Assembly (NCBI GenBank): GCA_034401135.1
Contig: JAWZSP010000006.1
Location: 2,728,001-2,792,000 of the forward strand
Origin: Volutella citrinella
Lineage: Eukaryota; Ascomycota; Sordariomycetes; Hypocreales; Nectriaceae
DNA: 64,000 bases
Reading direction: 5' to 3'
The notes under the pieces were generated by a model. That model was given only the letters and a program-made list of their open reading frames with translations, did no database searches and had not been told where the DNA came from. A program made the position numbers and the translations under genes. Below, piece after piece: positions 1 through 11,379 of this stretch; position 1 is the stretch's first letter; each line of letters opens with the position of its first letter.

Positions 1-782
1 AGACTACTCGCTATACCATCCACGTATCCTCCTCACTGCAGGACTCCAAAGCCTTTCCCGATAGATTGGGCTTGGAAAACCCAATAGATGGATGATTACA
101 TGCATTATCCTTAAAAAACGGTTGCTGCTTCGGGCAAAAATATGACCAGGCCGCCTCAAGGTCCTGTCGCGTTGGTGTGATTGACGGACATGAGACGACT
201 AACAAACCCACACACAGTTTGTGCACCTGGATTACGTCCCTACTGTGGAAATATTTCTTCAGTTTAACAATAGTTGAAGTCTCATGGACAATTTCTCATT
301 TGTCCCTTGCAGGGCTCTTGAACTCTTTCACGGATCCTATGACGTAAGTTTGGTTTCAAGTGGCAAGGTGGATACAGTAAGTTGAGGTTGCGGGGGCAAT
401 GGACAACCACGTGGGCAATGATGATCGGTATTCTTGATCGCAAAGGCGACCTGTGATGGGATTTAGCTTCCCTCATAATTAATACGTGCTGGTCGATTTC
501 TAAATGCAATTGACATGATGCCCAGGGCGTTGCCAAAGGAGCCGAAGGATTGGGTGTGGTGGTTTGGATGATTGATTGTGCGTCGGTTGACGTTGGATGG
601 TCCAACGGCCAGCTCCACTTTTGTTTGGTCTCGGTCTTGTTACGATCGCCAGTCCTCCATTCTCCGCGAAATGGGGAACTGAAATTGTTTGCATCCTAAG
701 AGAATTGCTGAGACCGATCTCTGAGAACACCGCCGCTGCTGCGAACCCCTGCCCACCAAGACTCCAGGAGCCCTGCGTCGTA
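1..782. other. Left-edge intergenic region
   Basis: I see no convincing gene here. The open frames on both strands are short, and none has splice signals or recognisable motifs. The last ~150 bases are the probable promoter and 5' leader of the GST-like gene that starts at 783. A CACGTG motif lies near 407, too far away to assign to a gene. Confidence 0.4.
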
Positions 783-1707
783 ATGGCCGAGAAACCTGTG
801 TATACGCTCCACTACTTCCCCTTCTCTCCGTACTCGCTGATGGTGCGGTTCGGCTTTGTCCTCGGAGACAGGCTTAACCCTGCCACAGCGCCCAAGGTCA
901 AGGTGAGGCTGGTCAACCTTCACCGGGAGGACCATATCTCGGAGCCGTACCTGACTCTTATAAATACCAAGGGCCAGGTGAGTCGACACTACGCCATGCA
1001 TGTCATTATGCCTTGGCATACCGGGGCGCCGCTGATCGAGTGCTAGGTTCCCTCCTTGACATCTCCTGCTCTCCCCGCTGCCATCAATGATAGCCGCGCG
1101 ATTGGTAGGTGGCTTTGCCAACAGCAACCGGAGCTACTACCGGAGAAGCATCGTGAGACTGTGATACGCCTCATGGATAAGATATATTCCTTCGACGAAA
1201 CGTCTCTTATAACAACTGCAGCGGCTAGGGCCGATGGAATCCCGAATCTGGCAGCTGCACGACTGGAGAAGAATAACCTACCGCCGCGTTATCGTCGCGC
1301 TCTAGAGATCAAGAGTCTCATGTATGTGCTTGGCTCGCAGGGTCGGAGCTAGATGCTGACCATTTCCCAGTCACGACTCTACACACGGGAGTGCTCTGGA
1401 ACCGGACAATATCGAATTGGCAGAAGAACTAGCGACGGATTTTATGAAAGACTTGGCAGACGTTGTTGAGCAGTATAGCCAAGGCGAGACATGGGTATTT
1501 GGAAGCCAGCCCACCATTCTGGATGCGTACGCCACGCCACTTATAGCTCGATTACTGGAAGCAGAGCGACACGACATTGTACCGGCACAGCTCGAGGACT
1601 ATGTACGTCGCGTTATCGCAACCCCGGAGTGGGAAAGAGTCACGTATGGAAGGCCGACTATATGGAACGCATCACTTGGAGAAGTGGCCGATCTTGATGA
1701 GATATGA
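783..1707 (+). CDS. Glutathione S-transferase-like protein
   Basis: Three exons (783-977, 1047-1321, 1371-1707) give a protein of about 268 residues, the usual size for a soluble GST. The N-terminal part opens with VYTLHYFPFSPYS, like the first strand and helix of a thioredoxin-fold GST_N domain. The run INDSRAIGRWL matches the 'DS.aI..yL' segment that binds the gamma-glutamyl part of glutathione. The C-terminal exon has GSQPTILDAYATPLIARL, typical of the helical GST_C domain. Introns are 69 and 49 nt with GTGAGT and GTATGT donors, and phases close exactly. The ATG at 783 was chosen because homology-like sequence begins right after it; an upstream in-frame extension looks non-coding. Substrate unknown; probably cytosolic conjugation or detoxification. 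Confidence 0.8.
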
Positions 1708-3933
1708 TGAGATACACAGCCAACGGCGGGTTCTGTAAGAATGACCAAGCATGAACCTGTGTGTCGTCGCGTTGCAGCTATGCCCAACGCGCTGCAGCTG
1801 CTTACAATTTATGGCTGATGGAACATTGAGGGAAGATACGCTGTGATGAGCGTGCTTGGTTAGACACGACTCGAGCATAGGCCGAGTTCTGCGCTACATA
1901 TACAGCCAAAGGATCATGCTGTATATCGAGTACCGCAATTACTAAACTATGAATTGCAGAATGAAACACCCTGCAGCAAAGAGAAGGCCTGGGCCTTGAT
2001 CAATCTGGCTCGAATATCCGGGAGGCCCTTTCAGATCCCCATCGGAATGTGAATGCGTAGTCGCAACCGATTGATTGTCTGAGAGGCGAGTCGCCGAGTC
2101 GGCGAGGAGCAAAAAATCCGGAAAAATCCCTGCCGGCCAAGCAGCCACACATAGAACGGCCCGTCCTCATGTCTCTCATCGTGAGTGGTCAAGGTGGTGT
2201 GCCGACCATGATCTGCACTCAGGAACGGGACACGCCGAATTCTAGAATCTAAGGTATTCGGCCGAGAGCGACAGGGCCACGACTCTGGTACTGGGAATTA
2301 GGGCCGGGAGAGGGTGATTTCGTTGTGTAACGACGGCGGGACACACAAAAGTTCGCCATGGTACGTCCGCACTCGAGGACCTTTTGAAGCATGCAGGGTT
2401 CAGTCGGCAGAAGCTCCGTGGCGACGACCATCACCATGAGGCGGTGGAGAGCATCAAAAAGTCTATGGTAAGGGCCGACTAGGAGCCGGGACAGTTCCGA
2501 ATCCGCCAACCTGGAAACTATTAGTGTACAATTGCGGGATGGCAGGTGATCTTCCTGTGGTGTGAGCGATCTGTTCTACGACTCGTATGAGCCCTGACCA
2601 GGGAGCCTGGCGGGAAGAGTGGGAATGCCAGCGGGCAAAACAACTTGCAAGGCATGGAGGACAAGATGAATCTAGCTGAGTACATTATATACATATGTGC
2701 TGATCTACAGCCTGGGAGTGGTATGCTACGCTGCCGATCGACGTAAAGAGCAGGATGGTGGTGATGCCTAAATTATTGTCCGAATTGCAGGGTGGAAGGG
2801 CCGACAGGGCTAGATAGTAGATGTACAGGGGCCGCAAACAGAGTCTATTTCGCAGTGATAGCGAGCAAAGGTAGGATTGAACGGCTTCCATGGAATAATC
2901 TTTGAAGCATCGGCAATGTGAGACCGGTATTCCCCAGCCTGGGGTCTGTTTCGAAGAGCTGGGAACGGTGGGAAGCACAGAGAGATGGGGGCGTGTGCAC
3001 ATATTAGCACCATGCCTGGCAAAATCAGGACATGGTGGCACGCCATCTCGTAGCTCAGGCTAAGCCAAAGCTGGATGGCAGGCTTGCTGATAAGGCACTT
3101 CTGGAACCCCAGCCGCCCCTCCTCATGACTATTGGCCGAGAAACTGACAATGGCCCTGGGGCTGAAGGCTAAGAGGGAAAGCATCTGATGGTGCAGAGTA
3201 GCATCGGCCTGGGCGGCGAGGAAAAGGCTCGTCATGTGATAATTAGGGGATGACGGCTGCTCTTTCCTGCCGTTCAGAGAAAACGGGTCGGGCGAGGACA
3301 TCGACGCAGGACCGACCGCCCGGGCGGAGTCTTTCGTACTCGATCATCCACCACCTTTCAAAGGTGCATTCGCCCCCGACAAAAGGTCCGAAGCCCCCAT
3401 ATGGATACCTTAGGTAGGGTCTGACTTTTTGGCTGGCCACGGACTCGCGCAATCCTACCAGTGGACGAGGTGCGAGCTAGCCCTTGTTAGGAAGGTGGCC
3501 GCTAACGTGTGGTGCCAAAGTGATAGACGTTCTCCCGCTCAACCAGGGCAGTCCACTCCTCCATGGGCAGGCGAGGTGCGCCCTTGAGGCCCCAGCGGCC
3601 ATGCAGAGACGGGCAGAATGCAAGTCCCCGGCCCGGAGGGACGCCCTTTTCGGTCCTGGCACGGCATCCTCCACACACTAAACCAGGTCTAGGACACGGT
3701 GCCAACCGGCCACCCCCCCCCCCCATGCCAAGCCAAGAGGTGCCAATCCCCACAGCCCTTCAGCCCGCCCGCTGGACGGCGCCCATGGTATACCTACTAA
3801 CCACCACGCACCACGTCTAGGGCCTTTGGTGGTGTCCGTCGGCACTTCCTCGATTGTTCCCCTCGCAACATCCTCACGACGACGTCGCGATCCTCCGTCT
3901 CTCTCGGCCCCGGCCAAGGCGTCAACCATCACC
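1708..3933. other. Intergenic region, GST to OPT transporter
   Basis: About 2.2 kb without a gene I can support. Several minus-strand open frames of 70-160 codons exist (for example 2810-3301), but they lack recognisable motifs and splice structure. The stretch just upstream of 3934 is C-rich, with a poly-C run near 3713-3724, and is probably the leader of the transporter gene. Confidence 0.4.
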
Positions 3934-6597
3934 ATGGTGCTGTCCTACTTCCGCAAGCGCCGCGACGAGGATGTCACTCCGCTGCCGGGACCTCTCGAGG
4001 TCGCCGCCGCGGCAGCGTCCTCGGGCGTCGAGCGCCTCGACAATCTCAAGGAGTTTGAGAAGGCCCACAAACTCGACCCCAACATGCCCATCGACGAACT
4101 CACAGACGTCGACGCCGCCATTGCGACTGGAAATGCCGAGAAGGGCATCGAGATTGAGCATGCGCTCATGGAAGACAATAGCCCTTATCCTGAGGTAGGC
4201 ACCCCCCACCTTCGACACCGATCAAGTCAAGGCGCAATATCGCCTCGGGCACAGCGGTCACCCATCATTCGACCACCGGGCAGCGTCGCGGGGGATCAAG
4301 TGTATGGAACTTTTAATTGACCAAGTCATGATTAGGTCCGAGCGGTTGTGCGGAACTACGATGTAGACCTTCCCGCCAACACCATCCGCGCCTGGGTGAT
4401 TGGCATGGTGCTCTGCACCCTTGGATCCGGCATCAACATGCTCTTCTCGCTTCGACACCCCAGTGTTACGGTTACCACCTATGTTGTTCAGCTCATTGCT
4501 TACCCCATCGGCCTCGGATGGGATTTGATCATGCCCGACCGGGTGTGGAATCTATTCGGGCTCAAGTTCAATCTCAAGCCTGGCAAGTTCAATTTCAAGG
4601 AGCATGTGGTTATTGTGGCCATGTCCAACGTCAGTATTTCTCCTCGATATTTTGCAACGCCTGCTTTGGGCTCAGTCTGACTTGACCTAGGCTGCATATG
4701 GTGGTGGATCGCTCTATGCGACTGATATTCTTCTGACCCAGCAGCTTTTCTACAAGCAATATTTCGGTTGGGGCTTCCAGCTTTTGTTTGGTATCTCGAC
4801 TCTGTGCCTTGGATATGGCTTGGCCGGTCTTGCACGTCGCTTCCTCGTTTGGCCTGCCGCCATGATCTGGCCCTCCGATCTCGTCAACTGTGCGCTGTTC
4901 TACACATTGCACGACCACACGGGCCCCGACCCGACCAAGACCAACGGTTGGAAGATTACTCGATACCGATGGTTCATGCTTCTCGGACTCGGCGGCTTCG
5001 TCTGGTACTGGTTTCCCGGCTGGATCTTCCAAGGCCTTTCCACCTTCACCTGGGTCTGCTGGATCGCACCAAAGAACATTCTGGTCAACAAGCTCTTTGG
5101 TGGGCTCAGCGGATATGGCTTGATGCCCATCTCCTTCGACTGGAGCGTGTACAGTGGCTACCTACAATCACCGCTCATCCCGCCCTTCCACGCCATTGCC
5201 AATGTCATGATTGGAATCATTGTCTTCTTCGTCTTCGTTTCCATGGGAATCCATTTCACCGGAACATGGTACAGCGATTATTTCCCCGTCCAATCGTCTG
5301 AATCATATGACAACATGGGCCACGTCTACAACGTCTCCCGTATTCTTGACAGCAACTTCCAATTCAACGAGACGGCCTATCACGAATACTCGCCCCTGTT
5401 TCTACCGACTCAGTTCGCGCTGGCTTATGCGCTCTCTTTCGCCGCGGTAACTGCCGTTCTTGTCCACGTCCTGCTGTACCACGGCCCGGAAATGTGGCAG
5501 CAGTTCAAGCTCGCACGCAACCAAGAAGACGACGTTCACATGCGCCTGATGAAGAAGTACCGAGATGCAGAAGACTGGTGGTACGCAGGTAAGCTGAGCA
5601 AATCCACCCCCCTCTGACATCACAACGGGTACTGATTGTGGCAGCACTTTTCCTGGTCATGACTGGCATTTCCTTTGCCGTCATTGCAGGCTGGCCAACG
5701 GGATTCCCTCCATGGGCTTTCGTCATTTGCCTCCTGTTGCCCATCATCTGGCTCATCCCCATTGGCATTATCCAGGGTATTACCAACATCCAGCTTGGAC
5801 TCAACGTTCTGACAGAGTTCATCATCGGATACATGGTGCCTGGACGACCGATCACCATGATGCTGTTCAAGAACTACGGATACATTTGCCTCGGCCAAGC
5901 CTTGTATTTCGCCCAGGACCTTAAGCTTGGTCACTACATGAAGGTACCGCCCAGAGTCATGTTCACGTCGCAGCTGATTGCTTCCATCTGGTCTGCCATT
6001 ATTCAGATCTGCGTCATGAACTGGGCACTGGGTCACATCCCCAACGTCTGCCAGGAGGACCAGAAGGATCGGTACATCTGCCCTAGCACCCACGTCCACT
6101 ACACCGCGTCCGTGATTTGGGGAGCCATCGGTCCAGCTCGAATCTTTAGCGGCAAAGCCCTCTACTCCTCCCTCCAGTGGTTCTGGCTGGTTGGAGCTGC
6201 GGCCCCCATCCTGACTTGGCTGCTCGCTCGCAAATGGCCTCGCTCACTCTGGCGTTACATTAGCACGCCTGTCATCTTCGGTGGTGTGGGCATGCTCCCT
6301 CCTGCCACGGTGTACATCTACCTTTGCTGGGGCGCCGTCGGCGTCATTTTCAACTATTACATCAAGCGACGATATACCGGCTGGTGGCTTCAGTACAACT
6401 ACATCACGTCCGCTGCCCTCGATTGCGGTCTGATCGTCTGCACAATGGTCATCTTCTTCACCCTCTACCTGACCAGCGCAGAGAGCCCCAACTGGTGGGG
6501 TAACAGGGCAGCGCTGGACACGTTTGATCTCAAGCACAAGGCCATTTCCGCCTATGTGCCCGAGGGCCAGTTCATTGGGCCTTCGTCATGGCCTTGA
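3934..6597 (+). CDS. OPT-family oligopeptide transporter
   Basis: Four exons (3934-4194, 4336-4629, 4691-5588, 5645-6597) encode about 801 residues, normal for small-oligopeptide transporters that import tetra-/pentapeptides or related compounds by proton symport at the plasma membrane. The acidic N-terminus leads into SPYPEVRAVVRNYD and TIRAWVIG, the standard entry to the first membrane helix. Around a dozen hydrophobic segments follow. The signature GLNVLTEFIIGYMVPG and the following FKNYGYI are diagnostic of the OPT superfamily, and the protein ends in a hydrophilic tail. All three intron phases close exactly. I prefer the ATG at 3934 (context ACCATGG) over an upstream in-frame extension. 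Substrate cannot be read from sequence; the peptide-transporter branch is more likely than the yellow-stripe metal branch. Confidence 0.93.
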
Positions 6598-6936
6598 GAG
6601 GAAACATGGAGTTGCATCTAATTGGGTATTGGTAGGTAATGTACATTGTATGGGATGGAATGCTTCTTATGGCGTACTGAGATGGGTTGAGTTTCTGGAT
6701 GGAGTCGAAGGAAATTTTGGACATCAGATCATAGGTAAATTGGCGCAGAAATATAAGAGCACCAAAAACAGCCATTTTGCAAGTTCTCATCGTCATGCCA
6801 TATTGCCACCCAGCCCGTAATTGGATGTCCCGTCATCCCAACTCCCGGCTGAATCAAATCCAGGCCGCCCAGTTTGGGCAAGAGAGTAAGTCAGGTCGAG
6901 GAGTTAGGTGTTGGCTCAAGGCCAACAGATTTCAGG

Positions 6937-7010
6937 CAAGGATTGGGTTAGGATGATTTCAGCTGAGGATTGGGTTAGGATGATATTAGGTGAGGATTGG
7001 GTTAGGATGA
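6937..7010. repeat. 27-bp tandem repeat, three units
   Basis: The core GATTGGGTTAGGATGA recurs at 6941, 6968 and 6995, a period of 27 bp. Units differ by a few substitutions. It directly abuts the first copy of an 80-bp direct repeat. The GGGTTAGG core resembles a telomere unit, but the period does not. Confidence 0.75.
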
Positions 7011-7090
7011 GAGCGGACGAGCCGGTAGAATGTCTACGGTAGTGTGGTTGTTAGGTCAAAGGGGTGGGAAGGATAAGTAGCTAGAGCTAT
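7010..7090 (+). repeat. 80-bp direct repeat, left copy
   Basis: The block beginning GAGCGGACGAGCCGGTAGAA and ending AGCTAGAGCTA recurs at 7721-7799 in the same orientation with about 10% differences and small indels. The two copies bracket the zinc-knuckle relic, like short terminal repeats or a duplication footprint. Confidence 0.7.
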
Positions 7091-7192
7091 AATGCAAAAA
7101 GGTATCGTATTCCGATGCTTCCACTAGCAGAGGTATGAGGGGGGGGCCAAGGTTTTACTATTCAAGTATACACATTTTCTATTGACGAACAG

Positions 7193-7252
7193 TGAGGGGT
7201 GGTATAATGGTATGACACCAGCTTCCACCCTGCGGATCGAGAGGTCCATAGT
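7193..7252 (+). pseudogene. tRNA 5'-half relic
   Basis: The stretch TGGTATAATGGTATGACACC keeps a tRNA D-arm (A box) and is followed by CCAGCTTCCACC, the 5' side of an anticodon arm. No 3' half or B box follows. It matches the first half of the tRNA-like gene at 7952-8072 and runs into a fragment of the same 30-bp repeat (CTGCGGATCGAGAGG). Read by position the anticodon would be CCA, but without a 3' half this is not a gene. Confidence 0.55.
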
Positions 7253-7720
7253 ACCGAAGCAAAGCCATTTATTCCCGCTCTCGTCTGCCGGGCCATGGTT
7301 GTGCGCTCTCGATCCGGGGCCATGGTCGTGCGCTCTTTGTCTGCCGGGGCTATGATTGTGTGCTCTTGGTCCACGAACCGCCGGGCCATGGTTGTCGCGC
7401 TCTCTATATTGGTTTGGACACTGGGCAATGAAATGCCCGTATTGCCCGCACTGAAACTGTTAGGACATTTTGCATAGTAGACCAATGGCAGAGTAACTTA
7501 CTTGGTAGCATGCCCGTCTACGAGGGCGTTCTTGCAAAGTGATCACGCAGTTGTTGTATGTAAATCCGGGCATCTAGGACCAGTTAAAATCATGCTGTGG
7601 TAAAGAGAGTGTATATGTGTATAATGGGGCAGACACTACGTCTGGTGAAACGAAAGGCAACATGTAGGCGAGGGATATCATAATGCGAACAGGTTCGGGA
7701 GGATGATGATTGATGATGGC
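7253..7720 (-). pseudogene. CCHC zinc-knuckle gene relic
   Basis: The reverse strand carries a second copy of the gene at 19900-20411. It keeps a short first exon starting near 7577 (MPGFTYNNCVITLQERPRRR) and the intron with GTAAGT donor and TTTCAG acceptor. Beyond the intron is the rest of a CCHC knuckle (CYQ joined to CGQYGHFIAQC). The decapeptide region is out of register and degenerate (RERDNHGPAV once, then frameshifted). The upstream intron region also matches the intact gene, with an internal deletion of roughly 300 bp. The C-terminal coiled-coil part is missing; the copy ends against an inverted half tRNA. Confidence 0.7.
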
Positions 7721-7799
7721 AGAGCGGACGAGCCGGTAGAATGTCTTTAAGGTGGTAGTGGTTGTTAGATCGAAGGGGCGGGAAGTATAGCTAGAGCTA
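7721..7799 (+). repeat. 80-bp direct repeat, right copy
   Basis: Second copy of the 7010-7090 block, same orientation. Together they enclose ~630 bp holding the zinc-knuckle relic and the tRNA half. Confidence 0.7.
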
Positions 7800-7934
7800 C
7801 CTAACGAGACAAGCCGATCTCGTCAGAGGAAACTGACCATCTTGCCTTGGTCATAGTCGCAGTAGTTGACGCCTCTGACGACGGCTTGTGGTACGCGTAC
7901 GTACTCTCCTACGGTCGTATCGGACCCACAAACC

Positions 7935-7947
7935 AAAAAAAAAAAAA
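7935..7947 (-). terminator. Pol III terminator (T13)
   Basis: A run of 13 A on the plus strand gives T13 on the minus strand, four bases after the 3' end of the tRNA-like gene at 7952-8072. This is a strong RNA polymerase III stop. Confidence 0.6.
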
Positions 7948-7951
7948 GAAT

Positions 7952-8072
7952 TGGAGGGGGAAGGGATCGAACCTCCAACCACCAGCGCACCGCTCTCGAT
8001 CTGCAGGGCCATGGTTGTCGCGCTCTCGATCTGCAGAGCGGAGCTGGTGTCATACCATTAGACCACCCCCCC
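7952..8072 (-). tRNA. tRNA-like gene with 30-bp repeat insert
   Basis: On the minus strand this folds as a tRNA. The acceptor GGGGGGG pairs with CCCCTCC (discriminator A). A D-arm with A box TGGTCTAATGG follows, then anticodon stem CCAGC/GCTGG, a 5-nt variable loop and a T-arm GGAGG-TTCGATC-CCTTC carrying a B box. Between the anticodon stem strands lie ~56 nt instead of 7. They contain two units of the CTGCAGATCGAGAGCG repeat that also forms the coding repeat of the zinc-knuckle gene at 19.9 kb. With a single unit the insert folds as hairpin CCGCTCT/AGAGCGG. Position 33 would be C, not the near-universal T, so the anticodon cannot be assigned. It may be an intron-containing tRNA, a tRNA pseudogene or a tRNA-derived repeat. 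Confidence 0.6.
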
Positions 8073-10123
8073 GTGTGTTTATAACAGCAAATATAATTCT
8101 GAATGATAAGGCCTCCTTCCAGACTTTACTAAGCAAACAAACATGCAGTGAAGGAGCCTACCTATTCAGCCCGGCCCTCGAATCGTCCGAGATTGCGGCC
8201 GGGGTCGGCCACTTCACGCCCACATTTGCCGCCGCCCAGTACTTGACGCCCATACGGTGGATGCGCGTCGCCGACATGGGCGCCAACCGTGCCTACCGAG
8301 CAGTTATCTCGTGCCTTCAACCACTGTATGCAACAAGTCAACCAAGACCAATCGTACAACGCCGCCAAGCTCGAAAGGAAAATCACTCATCCAACGACGA
8401 CCGTCACTCGCTTCCCTTCGAGGAAGTTCTCAAGAACCGAGAGAGCAACCCAAGCTGGGGAAATACCTATGAGCACTCCGGGAAATAAGAACCTTGCAAA
8501 GGACGAATGTTTCGACCTCGTAGGCTCCCCGCCTGGGCGCCCAAAGCACAAGCCGCAGCCTAGCATGCACATCAAGTCCAAATCCCCATCGAAGCCGTTC
8601 CCAGTCTGCAAGATGATGCTTCCGGATACACATTCGAACCCTTCGTCAGCAAGGAAGTCCTCGTGTCGTACAACAGCGGTATGACTACTTCGTGCAGGAA
8701 GTCGACTGCCAAAAGCAGCGGCGTCTGCTTGATCAACCGTCCATCGTCAGTTCGTTGGAGCCCAGGCGGGTGCCGGAGAGCAAGCTGCAGTCATCGTCGC
8801 CAGCACCAGATAGCCCGAAGCCTAAGCAACCAACCGTACCCGTCAAGTCCGAGCCAGAGCAGGTGCCCGAGCCTGAGTTACGCCTGAATGCCACCGTCAA
8901 CCAACAAGTCGTCAACAACCCCAAGAAACAAAGTGGGAAGTCCAGCAGAGCAGGTCAAGGAGCCGCCTGTCACAATGCCCGGTGGCACCGTCACGGTCAG
9001 CCCCAAGGACCAAGGCTCGTGGTGGACACCTTCCGTATCGTCAGCTTCCACGTTAAAACCACCCGACCGCAAGAAGAGCCTCGCCAGCACTCACCGTAAC
9101 GTCACTGTCGTCACATGTCCGAGCCAGAGCCCAAGCCCGAGCCCATCACAGGCCTGGCCAAACTGCGAAAGCCCGAATTTGAGGAGAGAGGCTCGAGGCG
9201 TCGAAGTTTTCATCTCATATTAGGGCTAGCTTCCTAGGGCCTGTCGTCTGCCACAGACCCGCCGTCATCGCCGAATGCTACGGAGACGCCCCACGACAAA
9301 AGAAAATGGCGCAACAAGGCTATCTACACGGCCTGTTTTCCATCTGTACGCTCCACCTTTGGACGTGGGTCTTACATCACCCCCGAGGTTGGCACCAACG
9401 TCATGGCTCGTGGAATCTTACTGGTCGACCATTGGATATCTACTGGTATCCTCTTGCGCGCATCGACCTGTCGGTTATCGCGCCTACCGCCAACACTACC
9501 CGCCCCCCCCACTCGTATCGCGATGTCTTGGGGCCGCTTCAATGTAGTGCATGAAGTGCCTTGGGGTAGCCGATCGTCGCGACTGTGCGCGGCTCAAGAG
9601 CTCTGTTGAGCCCATCTTCGAGACCACGCCCATCTTTTGTTCCTTCGCGGGGTAACAAGCAGCCGATGCACGCACTGCGGCCGCACGAATGAAACATGCC
9701 ACATGTGAGTCTGTTCCCCTTGGCCTCACTAACCTTTCTGACTGTCATAGGCCTCTGGCTGGCATGGAGGGTGATTCCATGGACCTGACCATGATCACTC
9801 AGCACATCTAGCGTCTTCGCCGAGTCTGTCTTCCCGGCGGCGCTTCTGCTGTGTCCTCTGGCAATCGGGCGATCTTATACCACATAACGATCAACCTTCG
9901 CCACGCCTTTCTTCGGGCCCATCTTCTTTCAGCCCGGATCCATCCCAGGCGGTTGGCTCTTAAATTCCCTCAATGAGCATTCCGATGACGACTGCCCATA
10001 TTCTGCGTTCTGATTGAAGCTGGTGTTCACCTCAATGCCAACATCCCAACGGTGTTTGGGGCAAACCAGTCCGTGCCCCTTTTCTTCCCTCCCAGCGGAA
10101 GAAAATCGCACTTCTAAGCAGGT
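8073..10123. other. Unassigned accessory DNA with coding relics
   Basis: Fragments of protein-like sequence appear in changing frames on the plus strand between about 8150 and 9560. They include serine/proline/lysine-rich stretches and isolated cysteines, but no frame stays open with believable splice sites. I could not recognise a family. It looks like one or more decayed genes. Confidence 0.35.
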
Positions 10124-10272
10124 ACTTAGAGACCCAATACCGTCTGAGCAGATACAACCCCTTCGGAGGGTGGTGAACTTCCCCCCATCCAAGCAAGACT
10201 ACAGGACTTGGAGACCCAATACCGTCTGAGCAGATACGACTCCTTCGGAGGGCGGTGAACTTCCCTCCAAAA
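10124..10272. repeat. 82-bp tandem duplication
   Basis: The block starting ACTTAGAGACCCAATACCGT at 10124 is repeated from 10206 with a handful of changes (GAGCAGATACAACCCC versus GAGCAGATACGACTCC), giving a period of 82 bp. No gene is evident across it. Confidence 0.75.
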
Positions 10273-11379
10273 GCTCCATATCTTGCTGTCATGTCGACGA
10301 TTTATTCCCAACCCTTCGATACTCTGCGTATCCAAAAGCCACCAGGCCAGTTTCCGGTTATTTTATTGCACGCCCGTCGCCTTTGACCAGCAGCAACCAT
10401 TGATGTAGCCCATGTGAAGACATTCCCGAATTGACTGCTGGACTGGGCACTGTTCGAAATGGGAAAGTGACCGTCATCCACGTATCCTGGGGATTAGCCC
10501 CGACTCTGCACCCGCACTGTAGTTAGCTAGGGAGGTGGGCAGGGCCTCCGAGCACTGCCCGTAGACTTCGTCCAAGCAAGCAACGAAGCAATGAAGCAAC
10601 CAGTTTGTTCACCAATTATGCCAATGTTGTCCCGTTCGATGTGACAAGGTCGACCTGAGTCACTATCGTTCCGATTGACGGTGGGAGCAACGGCACGCCT
10701 CACCACTTGACGCCATGCCTACTCCATCTACCATTCTCTGCCTTGGGCCATAACACTTCAAGGTAGCGCTCAGTGTTGGCACGAGCCACTCCCGCCTCAT
10801 TAGATGAGCCCCAGTAAACTTTCTCCTTCATTCATACCTCACGATTCCTTCGTTTTCGACTCGAAGGGAAAATGTAACTTTCGCCTCGTCATGGGCCTAT
10901 GTAATCGCTTTGACAGCGTTGATTCAGATGTCCCAAGAGGGTTTGGGACACATCTACCTTCATCTCCAACGCAAGTCGTCTTCATTGCCCCCGCCCATTT
11001 GGTCAATGGCGTGAAGGACCACACACAACTCGGACTCAATGCTAGAAGATTTAATAGCAATAATACCAATTACAATCTTTCAACTCGCATCTCATGTACG
11101 AAACGTACAATTTTGGAATCTGAACGATTGGTTCTGGGAACTGTGGACGAGAATGGTCGTGTCAGAGTCGAGGCGAGGCTGCTCGCAAGTCCTCCCGCAA
11201 TCGGTGCAAGCCAGGTAATGAGGCAAGAGCGCCCACCACAACACCAAGATGTGATGAGGAAAGAGCGCCCAACACCACGGAGAAGGCCACAATACCAAGA
11301 TGATTTTGCAAAATTGTAGTCCACACAACAAAAAGAATCACCAATTCCACCAATTCTTTTTACGATCTTCAATTACACC
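10273..11379. other. Upstream region of the GIY-YIG gene
   Basis: No supported gene. A plus-strand frame of 171 codons (10804-11319) has no recognisable motif and ends 60 bp before the start of the next gene, so it is more likely promoter or leader sequence. Confidence 0.35.

Noticed and set aside
7010..7799. Possible LTR retrotransposon (80-bp direct repeats as LTRs)
   Set aside because: The repeats are too short, lack TG...CA ends, and there is no primer-binding site or pol coding; introns in the enclosed relic argue against an RNA intermediate.
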